DNA of 64,000 bases from the NCBI RefSeq assembly GCF_028769735.1, contig NC_088169.1, positions 40,834,729-40,898,728 on the forward strand, read 5' to 3'. Of the stretch, positions 11,413-23,400 are shown piece by piece; the stretch's first letter is position 1, and each line of letters opens with the position of its first letter. Under the pieces are notes generated by a model, which saw only the letters and a list, made by a program, of their open reading frames with translations, was not told the DNA's origin and searched no databases. Both the position numbers and the translations under genes were made by a program. The DNA is from Zonotrichia leucophrys gambelii (Eukaryota; Chordata; Aves; Passeriformes; Passerellidae).

Positions 11413-14400
11413 CTAGAAAAAAAATGAGAAGGTGTCTTTATGCAGGCTGAAAGTGTCCAAGGCACATCCTAAACTTTGCTATGTTTACAAAGCTCAACAT
11501 TCACTCGGCTTAGTCCTGTAATATACATGCCAAAGAGACTGAAATCTTCAGGGGTACACAGGGCTACACAGGTTCACCTTGAGATGCTCCAAAAGGCTGA
11601 ACAGCAGCAGAGTAATGGATTTGGGACTCCTGGGAACTCCCTGTAACAACTGTGTGGGTTAACAAATGGCACTCATGTCTGTGTCAACCACAGCTAAAGC
11701 ATTTGATGGTTTTGCAAAGAAGTTAAAAGACCAATGTTCAGGCAAAACTGAATCATGCTTCTTCCACATGAGTGTTTTGGGCACTGGTGCAGCAGTAACA
11801 CACTCAGAGCTTCCAGGTGAGCTCTGGGATTACAGCATGATGTGCTACATGAGGGTGTGCAAAATTTGCTGCCAACATAGGGCGTGGCTCTGCAGTGAAA
11901 GGAAAGGTCAATTACTTCCCAGAGAGACCTGCACAGCCATCTGTCTGGGTAAATGTAAACCCTTCATCTGTGCCAGCACAGCCCTCAGCTGAGACATTAG
12001 CTTTTAAAGTCACCATCAGTGAGGTCTGTTCTAATGGTGCCAGAAAGTGCTGAATATTAATCAAGATTGAGGAAAAAGTAGTTATTAGCTTATCAACAGA
12101 AGCTGGAAGCAATTGGCACCCTGCTTTCTTTAGGAAAATGACAGGGAAAAAAGTTCCAGGTGACTGACTTTAGGTCTTTAGATTGGCTTTTGCAATAACT
12201 GTATAATTTAAGTAAAATTCAAAAAAAAATTGTTTAATTTATATTTGTTATATTTTACATTCAGCTCTATTATAATGCACTTTTCTCAAAATTTAAAGTT
12301 AAAAAAATTAAAATGGATTCAAAAAATAAAAAATAAATGCTCTCAAATGTGAATTTGTGGGTTTAGTTTTAAATACCATTAGGCATTTTAGACTCTTAAT
12401 GTATGATGAAATATTGTAGAATTAAATGCACTCTTCCAGCATTTCTGATGCATATTTAAATTGATACTTTATGCTGAAATATTTCTGGCCTGACAATACC
12501 TAAGCAAAGAAGTTTATACTCAATTCCAATAATGACTATTTTGATCATGTTAGACACTGGCAGTGAAACAGCTTACTGAGATAATTAAAAAAATTCTCCT
12601 AGAATCTGGGAAGTAGGAGCTTGTTAGCAACTCCACAACCTTGAAAATTCCTATCATAGTATAAGACTCTTACAGTTAGTAAGAGTATAAAATTCTTACA
12701 CCTTTACTAAAGCTAAAATACTATGTATGAAGAGAAATAGGATTGGTAACACTGTGCTAAAATTGTATTTTTTACAAGACGTGACTTTAAAAATTATGTT
12801 TTTCTCCTCAGTCCAAAGGTAAATCATTCAGCCAATGCTGAAGGTCTTATCTCACATTAAAGTTTCTATCAATCCTGGCCAGAACCAGACATTGTTGTAA
12901 ACAACTAATCTATACATGTATGTGCCACTGTAGTGTTAAAAAAAAAACTTTGATGATTTGAGGTAAAGTGAACAAATGCATTAGGTAAACCCTAATACAA
13001 AGGTGCATTCCTAGACTTTGAGTACTAACAGCAAGGATTTGTATCTGTCAGGCAGAATTTAGAGCAGTCACTTACACTACTTTCACTCTGAAACTTGCTC
13101 AATTTCCTTCTCTTTATGCCTTCAGAATTTTAACAACTTTTCCTACCAGACAGAATGGATCTCTCAGGCTGACACACTCATACAGGTGAATCAGTTCCAA
13201 TGTCAAGTATTTCTAAAATTCTTGAACCTGAATTTTGCCAAAGCAGGTCAGGTAAAAAGATAATAATTGAAGATCAGCTGCATAAAATCCTCCATGCTTT
13301 TTTATGAGCAAGATGCTTGCCAGGCACCTTTCTCTCATTAGTACTACATCCACCCAACAACATTTGGCCCTGGAGCAGATCTGCACTATGAGCACTATCA
13401 CTTACAGCAGTGTAGAGAAGCACTGTTTAAGTTCCTGGACATCCCCATCATCATTAAGTGACTCATTATGGCATAAAGGATGTGAACCTTACAGCAGTTC
13501 CCCAAAGGCAGGGAAAACATCAAACAGCCACCTATATTTGCACAGAACTGAAAAGGGCAGTAGTAAAATAACTTGTGGTTTGCACTTGTTACCTAACAAA
13601 GATCCCAAGCTGCTGTAGTACTAGAAAGTCACCACAAGGTGCTGGTGACCCTCACAAGAATCACATCTTGGACCAAATCCTGCAGTACAGTTCACTGATA
13701 AAAGGACATGCGGATTTCTCTCCAGATTCTAATTTCTGACTCAGAAAAAAAACCCCACAAAAACTAATACTGGCTCACATATTAACCATCTCACTGCAGG
13801 AAAGTTAGTTACAGTTATTTTAGTCAAGTGCAAATGTCACCAAGTTTTATCATGAATCATTCAAGGAACATCAAAGGATCTCCAAGATCACTGGTTGAAC
13901 CCTTATTCTCTAAGGAGATAAGGCTCTCAAAACTGGTTGAACAGTTTAGCTCCTTGTGCAAGCAGACTCTAAATGCTCCCTTTCTACTTAAGCAAGCATT
14001 TATTTACCTGCACTTGGCGGACAACGTTAGCCAGCCGCTTGGTGCACGGATCTTCGTGTTTGATAGCTTCGTGGATTTCACCATCCGCAATTATCCCCAG
14101 TATTCTGGGAAGGTTGGAATTGTTGGGACCCAGGACAATTGGGTTATTGCTGTTACAAAAGACATATTGCAAAGGAATTAATGGTTATCTAAAAATAATG
14201 TAAACACTTTACACATAAGTGATTTTGAATGATCTTATTTTGAAGCTGCTTATTTAGGTTTAAGTTTCACACAGCTGAATAAGTATGCACAGCTTTGTTG
14301 CCTGCTGACAGCGTGCTCCCCCTTCTGTTAATATTTAACCAGCTGATTCTTTACTCAGCCTAAACTTTATCAGGAAGAAGTTCTGAACTTTACAGAATGG

Positions 14401-17400
14401 CTGAGTTCCATGCAGATGGAACTGTAAACAGTGTGACAGAAATACCCTGCCTAAAAGGACTTGTTCCTCTCTCTGTGCCTCCCAGGACGCTGTGTTACTG
14501 GCGTCAGGAGCGTCGGTAACTTCAGCTCTCTGCCAGCACTCTCCATGACACAGCAAGCAAGCAGCTCTGCTCCCTCTTTCCCAGCCAAATGCTGGAGTGG
14601 AGGAGTATTAGCAATCAGCAATCTGTGTGGAACACATGATCTACTTCCAGCCCTGCCACCTACCATTGCTGGAATGCAGAGGCTGTGAATGTAGGACTGG
14701 CAGAGCCCCAGAGAAGCAGGTAGCCAGGCTGAGCCACCTGCACAGAAGTGAGCTGCTACTGCAATTCCCAATTTCTATGTTCCTGTTCACATGCACCTGG
14801 CAGCATTGTTATGGTGTCTCATCTGTATCTCACTGCTCTATAATCAGTCTAGGGACCTCAGTTGCAATTTTGAGACTTTGCCTTAATAAAGCACCCAGAG
14901 ATACAAGCTATTCACAAAATACAAAAGACTGTAAGAAATCTAAGTTATTTCCCTTATATTTTTCTCCTAAGATGTAATACAGTGCCAGCCAGAATGTGCT
15001 TACTACATAACACCTCAGAGGCTACATTTTTTCACTCATTTATGAAATGCATCACACTAGAATAACTGTTTACTTTTTTCTTTCATTTTACCTGCAGGAG
15101 GGAGAAACCCAAAGAATAAACTGAGGGATAAGATCCTTTCAACGACAACTGAAGTAATTATTAAGGGAGACAGCACTGTACAATGAATTTTTCCATATTA
15201 TTTCTCTGCTTTATACTTCACTTTGTTGGAAAGCAAAAGGGTGCAAAAATCTGATCAGTTACTGGTCCTGATATGTAAGCAGAGTATCAAAAAGTTTTCC
15301 TGAAATTTTCTGTAAAAGTTTTCGGCAGATCCTTTGTCATTATAGATATATAAAGCAGCCAGGATTTTTTTTTTCCAGCTGTACAGACACTATTTAGGAC
15401 AGGAACTGTTTAAAAAAGCAGCAATAACATCAGGCAAGGCTCAGTTCTGACATTTCTAATTATCTTCTCTAAACCACATGTAGATTAACCTCACAGTTTC
15501 TCAATTTTGGAAAAAGAGGGCAAGGAAAGAGCATGCAAACAGGCTTATTTTCTGCATTAGTGTGAAGACTTTGCCTTACCTCTCAAGTAAGTCACACAGA
15601 TAATTGAAAGTATGAACAGCTTCTTCTTTGTCTTCATGAAGTGGAAGCCATGATAACCAGTGTGGAAGGACTTCTTCAACGTTTATACAGTCAGGCTTGA
15701 ACTTCATTATCTTTCCTATTGCTGAAATGCAGTTTTCTGTTGCATTCACATTCTCTTTGGCTTTGGCATCTGGTGACTGAATGACTCTCACCAGCAATGG
15801 AAGTGCCTCTAATTGTTAAAAACACAAGAATAAAGTTTAACTGCACAATCAAGCTGTACTTTATTATTATCACACATCTGTATATAAAAATATGTATGGA
15901 TGTACACATACACACCACCCACCACTAAAAGGTGCCCTAGGAAAAGGTCATAGGAATAATCTCACCTATTACTGAATCAACTTGGCATAGTTAGGATCAT
16001 AAAAATCAAGGAAATCTTTCAATAGAAGAAATATGCCAGTTTTTTTCCTAGGTTAACAGCAATTATATTTTTTTAAACAGTCATGTGGGTAACCACACAC
16101 ACCCTTCTAAATGAACATTAATGTCACATTTTTAGCCACTAGTGTCCATGCAGGCCTCCAAGCACACTACATGCAAGCAGGAACAATTGTCCTTGTGTTC
16201 TTCTGCTAAAAATAAAATACTAAAGCTGTGAAATTCTTTATCAGCACAGTATGCAGGTTATGGAATTGTACAGAAAGTACAACTCGAAATAACTCTAATT
16301 ACTGAGGAAGAGTAAGATCTGTCACTTCTGAATTTTGATGAGTAAGTAGAAGCTTTGCAGTTAAAGAATGCACAATCCACTTTCTATATTAAGTCCACTG
16401 CATTAGATTTTTGAAGAATTAAGCAGCTACGGAAAAGCTGTTAAACATTACAGAACTACAGAAACATCAGACCTGCTAGCTTATGTATACTGAATGCAGG
16501 ATAATGATGCTGGGCTATTCTCCACAGCAGAGTTTGTTTCAGAGAGGTCTACAATGTCCAGGACGACTGACCCTGCATTTTATAGCTCAGGTTTTCATGG
16601 TTGCTGAAGCTAAATCTCATCTCATCTGTATCCCACTCACTAATACTAATGAATGACTCTGTAGGTATGTGTGTCCTTGCAACTGTAAAATTAGGAGGGC
16701 ATCAAAATGAATCAGCATAATTTTCTCCCTACAGCCTACCAGACAAGTTTTCATCTTGTCTATAAAACAGATGCATTCTCACATAGATACTGTGTTAGAC
16801 AAACCTTAGAAAAGCCTTTTGACAATGGAAGACCCATCTTGTACAATGTTAAGCTTTTCTCCAAGGACTGACTGCTCTGACATCTGGCACCACCCAGTTT
16901 TGAGGCCACTGATGTGAATCAGGAAGAAATCCATGCAGTTGATTGATACAATTTTCACAGAGAACAGCTGATTATATTCTTCCACCAACATAACAGAAGC
17001 AACCTTGCCAGCTGCATCAATTGTAACCTTGTACCCATGTCGAGAAAGTGACTAGTTTTGCTGTAGTTCCCTTCCATCCTATTTCTTTGCCCTTTACAAA
17101 ATCTGGTTTTTGTGATGTTTGTTTCATCAGGTAACTCACATGCCATTTACAAGTTCTTGCTATATTCCTGGACATTTTTAACTGACTGCCAAAAATGCTT
17201 ATATCAATACCTCTGCTTTTTCTGAAGAGTATTTACATACTCTTCAAACTTGCAAAAGAACAATATGCCAGTGCTGCATATCACCCAGTAAAGAAAATAA
17301 GTTACAAATAAAAGCCCACAGGCATGATGTTTTTCAGAGATATAGCACAACTTCTGGGGTAGATAATGTCTCATGACATGGATTTGTTTCTAATCACAGC

Positions 17401-20400
17401 ATATCTTCATCTATTAAAATAAATCATAAAGTTTTTTCATGTATGCAAAAAGGATTTGGAATACTTTTGAGGTGTCTGCTAATAAACTGTATACTGTAAA
17501 GGTGAAAGTTTATTTTATCCAAAATTCAACTTAAGGAGAAGCCAGGTGTCTGGGCATAATCAAGAATTATTTGCCCAAGCACAAAGAGAAGCATCAAAGA
17601 TTTTACAAAGTTTAAGTGGGGTAAGATAAAGTGTAATTAGAGAAAAATAAAAGACTGTTAGACTTCAACAGAGGCTAAAAAGCTCAAAAAATTTCAAAAT
17701 CAGAACTGTCTAGACAATTCTAATTTTTCATGCTCTTAATGATTCATTGCAAGTCTTCCCACACTGCTTTTCCTTTTCTTTTTAAAAAAGACACCTTATC
17801 CTGATTGTTATCATGTAACAGTTACATTAACAATGAAAATTACAACCCTGATTGATGTAGGCAAGACTAGTGTCAATCTGTATCAGATGGTTCTTATTTT
17901 CTTAATTCAGCTTTCATATAATATTCAGGCAAAATACATATTTTAAATACATCCTTAGAAGATATACTATATATTATATATATGTACTATATATATTATA
18001 CATATTATTAAGTATATATGTTATATATATTTTATTAATATAATATATATTTATATTATTATATTATGTTATAGTATATATATATACCATATATATCTTA
18101 TTAAGGAAAAAAAACCTTTCATAAGGGGTGCTACTTAATGTGCAAAATTAACTTTGGTGACTGGCAAGAAGAGTGTAAGCAGGCAATAATTTCTTTAAAT
18201 TTAGGACGAATTTGAAGTTTCAAAGAAATTTGAAACATTCAGAAAGACAGCAGACAAAATGTTTCTGATAAGTACTCTCACACTCATTTCACTTCTTTAC
18301 AGAAATCAGGCTCCTTTTTATATAATCAGAAAGCAGAGAGCCACACAAGTCATATTCTAGGCTATTCCTTAATATATGTCTCTTGTGTAGTTTTTCCAGA
18401 CATCCAAAGGCTTTTGCATTTAATATGTAACCACATCAATATTACTAGAAAGCATCTATGAGACAGCTGTGTATCAAAAAGATGGTTTCTATGAAATTAA
18501 GATTTGCATACCAGATCATATTTTAAAAAAGAATATGTAAATCAAGCTTGCTAAGCAGTCAGCGCTGCAACAGGAATGCTACTAAGCAGAGCCACACTAA
18601 AAGCCTGAGGAAGTGAGGTGGTTTATCACTCAATCCATCACGGGTCCATGACACAGGTGAGAGCAGCACTCTGTGAGCCGTTCCCAGCTGTCCCCAGCGG
18701 CAGTACCTGGGCAGACGGGCCGGTAGCTGTCGCCGCCGAACTGCGCGATGACTCCCACGCCGTAGGCGGCGGCCTGCCGCACCTCGGGGCTGCTGTCGCA
18801 CACCGCCTCCAGCATGGGCCGCAGGAAGTACTCGGCGTACTTGAAGGACGAGGGGCTGCAGTGCTCCACCACGTCGTCAAAGATGCACAGCCCCCACTGC
18901 CGGTCCGGCCACGGCCGATGGGGACACTGCGGCACAAACAGCCGACAGCTCAGACACCCTGAATCCTTCTACAGCCAATGAGTACATCAACAACGGTCAC
19001 AGAACAGTGGTCTAATACTTTGGTTAAAATCTTCACGGGTGAAATTCAATCCTAAAACCATGTAATTTGCAGTAGTGATATTCCAGCAATACCATGAACA
19101 AAATAAAATCCAGGTGTCCATCTTTGCACCTCTGTTTCACGCTCCATTACATGTATCAGTCTCAATTTTTCTCCACGAGCCTGCAACACTTTTTTGTCCC
19201 TGCTCTCGAAATCCATTTTTGAGATACTGGACAGTCTCAAGGAAATTTAATTTCTGGAAACAGCTGTGTGTGTCAGTGATCCTGGATCTTTGAGACACAG
19301 ATTTTAAGTAGCACAGCAACGACCTTGCTCAAAAAGCACGGGATAACAACTTCATTCTCGATCTAGAATAAACCTTCTATTTCGAAAAACAGTAATTGCT
19401 ACATTCTATCTACCAAGTTCTCTAAGACTTCAACATGGAAGGCATATTAACCCATCAGAAAAAATAATTATGTTTAAATTAAAGGAAAACAAGGTACTTA
19501 CAATTAGGTTGACAATTAGTGGAAGTAACCTTTCAAACCATGGCAGTACCTTCTCCTTGTAACTACTGAATATTGAGTGCAAAATATCCGACACTTTAGT
19601 CAAAATATAAACATCACTGTCATCCTGAAAGGAAAAGGATACAATTCACATGAAGACTAACAATCTTTAAGGGAGTGGAAGTCACATGAAGTGCTAAGTG
19701 TCTAAACTAATGGAAAAAAGTTGATTTATGACTTTTTTGGTAAAACCTTTTTTTTAAAGTTCAGTCATTTTCAATTCTTTGTCTAATTGCAGAATAATAG
19801 AAAACCAAAATGGTTTGGGTTGGAAGGTGCCTTAAAAATCATCTAGTTCCAAACCCCCTGCCATGGGTAGGGACACATCCCACCAGACAGGGACACTTCC
19901 CACTAGAGCAGGTTGCTCAGGGCTCCATCCAACCTGGCCCTGATTGTTCCCAGGAATGGGACATCCACATCCTTCTCTAGGCAACATGTTCCAGTATCTT
20001 GAGGGACATCACTTGTTACTGTCATGTCGATACTGAGGCACTGAATTGAACTTTTTTAACATGGCCATTCAATCAATTCTTTATCTGCTGAATTAATCAA
20101 ATACAGATCTCCTCATATTAGTGACAAGGATGTTGTGTGGGACCCTTTTAAAGGCCTTACAGAAGTCAAGACAGATGACATCAGTTGCTCCCTCAACAGT
20201 CACTCCATCACAGAACCCACTAAATTAATCAGGCATGATTTGCATTTTGGAAGCTGTATCAGCGGTCTCTAATCACCTCCCTGTCTTCCACTGCTACCAG
20301 GGAGATGTGTTCAGGTTGTACTGGGCACAGCATGAGACTGACTGCTAGTTCCAGGAGTCCTCCTTTTCACCCTTCAAAATGTAAGTTGATTGTTAGAACT

Positions 20401-23400
20401 CAGTTGCCTAGGACTTGCAGGTTTGTTTCAGGGACAGAAAAATCAGATCAAGACAAAACTGTCTTGAGCAAATTTGCTGCTTCAATGGGTTCCCTTTACA
20501 GAAGGCAAAAGGCCTTTTTCCTCTTCTGTTCCTTACAGATACCCAAGGAAGCTTTTGTGGAAAAGGAAATGGATAATTGCCTTTGTGATAAAAGATTGTG
20601 GCAAAAATATAATAAATATTTTTCTCCTCCTCTTGTTCAGATTTTTCACTTTGCCCAGTTAATATAACAAACTGGTCAAATAAGGAGCCTTACCTCAGAG
20701 CTATCAATTCAAGTTATTTCTACAGGTGAGGATTATTCCCTGGACATATTTATGCTGGGAAAACTCTTAACTTTTTTTTACAGCAACTTCTATTGCACTC
20801 AGTATGGTCCTTTTAACCAGTTTAACAGGCAGGGAAAACAGTACAGCTAGTTTCTGGTCCCTAGTGACTTTCACATTTCTCACCTTCTGGTGACCAACTA
20901 GTAACTATTTCTTGTGTAACAGGCAGCTTCCCACAACTGGATATTTAAACCCTTCCTAGCGAGCCAATTTCTGCACCATCAAGGCACAGCTCAAGCAGGA
21001 GCCCTGGCATATGCACACAATGACATTAAGAGGTAGAGAACTGCTCCAGCACACCACAAGGTCCACCTAGCCTGGTACTGCCTGCTAACCAACAGCTGAT
21101 AACAGAGGCCTGGGGAAGAGAGTGTAACATTTGCTTGGTGTACGCCTCACACTCCCTACCAAATCAGCAGTTTAGTTATTGCTGAAGTGAGGGCTAGATC
21201 TGAAACTACTGTTTGAACAACCTTCATGACTTCTGTGCTTCTTCTATTTCTGCTGCCTTGAGGTAAGGGCTACATGAACATACTCTGAGGTGTATATCCA
21301 AACGTAACTCATTTGTTAATTCTGTCCATATGGCAAGTGATGTCCTCATCCCACACCTCCTTTCACAGGGTAATGCAGATAAGCCTTTCTCCAGACTTTA
21401 CAGAACAATCAGCAAACATGAGAACATTTTTTAAAACGCCTTGCAACTCTGTTGCAGAGTAGGGACTCAGCTTTTCTGAAACTGCTGCCTGCTTGCATTT
21501 TTCTAAGTACAGAGTGACACAGAGGAAATAAAAGGGTCTTGGAGGCAACAAAAATATATCCTCTTGAATGCTGGCCTAATTCTCAAAAGCCCAAAAAGAG
21601 AGTCAAGAACCACACTATTATTTAAGACAGTATTTACACAGAGGTGTGATTTCTGGAGTCTGAATCCAAGTTAAATTCATGTGATCAAGCTTCATACCTG
21701 CATTGTGCAGCAAAAAAATTTCTTAGTTCTTAAATTTACTGAGCACCCTTTGTCTCATGTTATAAGTAGCAGCAGCCATTAATTATTAGTCTCTCTGCAT
21801 ACAAATAATGATTTAATAAAATTATTGTATCTCTTCTACAATCACCTCCACTTTAAACTATTAACTCACTTTGGTACCCTAGTGTGTGAGTAGTTAAGTA
21901 GTCACTTTGGTATTCCCTCATAAGCAAACGCATGATGGATGGCAGCTGTTTATCCTGCTGTCCTTTTCTGGTTTTGGGCTATTCTTTTTGAGACAGGCTC
22001 CTGACATGACACACCAGATGTCTTGGGATCAGACGTATAGAGGCCCAAGATTAAAAGGCTCAAAGAAAAAGCAAGTCAGCAAGGCTAGACCTAAGGGATG
22101 ACCTCATTGCAGTCTACAACTTCCTCACTGGGGCGAGAGGAGGGGCAGGCACTGATCTCTTCTCTCTGGTGACCAGTGACAGGACCAAAAGGAATGGCCT
22201 TAAGTTGTGTCAGCAAAGGTTCTGGTTGGGTATTAGAAAAAGGTTCTGCCCCCTGAGGATGGTTGGGCTCTGGAACAGGCTCCCTGGGGAAGCAGCCACA
22301 GCAGCAGCCTGACAGAGCTCAAGAAGTATTTGGACAATGCTCTCAGGCACATGGTGTGATTCCTGGGATGCCCTGTGATGAGGCAGAAGTGGAGTCGATG
22401 ATCATTGTGGGTCCCTTCCAACTCAGCTTACTCTGTAATTAAGTAGTCTGCTGTGAAATCTGTATAAGTGTTAATGTCATCCAAGAATTGTTTGAGCAGA
22501 TGAAGAAAATAAAAAGCTATATCCTGAACTTCTTACTTCAGCATATCAGACAAGGAAACCTTTCATATTTTCTAATTCACAAATGCAGTGTGACTCATTT
22601 CTTACTGTTTTGAAGGACAATGGTAACAAGATTCTTCTATGAAGAAATAATTCTAAGGATGCACTATGCCCTAAATGAGTCAAAAGCATATTTTTGCAAT
22701 ATTTCCATCCTGGTGCTTGTAGAGCAGAAAAATTCTTCAAACTAACTTACTTCATCTTGTAATGACTCTTCCACTTGCTCATCATAGTCTTCATCTTGTC
22801 TTTTAACTAAATTAAAAGAAAAAAATTAAACCACTGCCTTTCTATAAGTGCGTAAGAAGCCTGTGAAAGGGAAAAATTATGCAGAAACAAATTTAGAAAA
22901 CAGGAAACAGTAGCTGAAGATGCAACAGGAATTCTCCATTTTTAAGAAGCTTCAAAAAACTTCCACAGAAAAGGAAGTAGTACAGGATAGTCCAGTTAAG
23001 GAATGTGTAAAAATGCACATGAAATAGAAACAAACACACCAGCTTGTCCACAAAGACAAGTGCTTAGAAACAATAAACTACTATTGCTTTAAGAAAACTG
23101 CAGACTTCAGATGAAAAAAACCCAGGGAAATAACACCATAGATGTGCACTGTCTTTCAAGTAAATCTGTCCATTAACTTTTGATTAAACTATAGTATGCT
23201 GAAAATTATGCCATCTTCATCCTCCAAAATCTTACGAATACAACTCATTCTGTTGTATTCGGTTAGTTCACAGTCCAATTACTTCACATAAATATACAAA
23301 TCAGTGAAATTGAAACAGTTGTTTTCTTTGTCTTCAGAAATAATTAGAAATTCTGCTTTAAAGAACAGCCACATCCCATGTCAACAGGATTTGTGTTAAC

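Larger units (their letters stand above)
19625..22750 (-). other. IPO5 intron 21 (3.1 kb) with two CR1 copies
   Basis: GT-AG intron containing the oppositely oriented CR1 fragments at 19795-20300 and 22085-22440. The remainder is unrecognised single-copy-looking DNA. Confidence 0.85.

Noticed and set aside
13828..14203. Plus-strand frames of 117 and 76 codons
   Set aside because: They overlap IPO5 exon 25 on the opposite strand.
18559..18962. Overlapping open frames on both strands at 18.6-18.9 kb
   Set aside because: Shadows of IPO5 exon 23, open because of its high GC content.
20305..20667. Plus-strand frame of 120 codons in intron 21
   Set aside because: It begins next to an old CR1 fragment and shows no recognisable domain; the length is within chance for this window.
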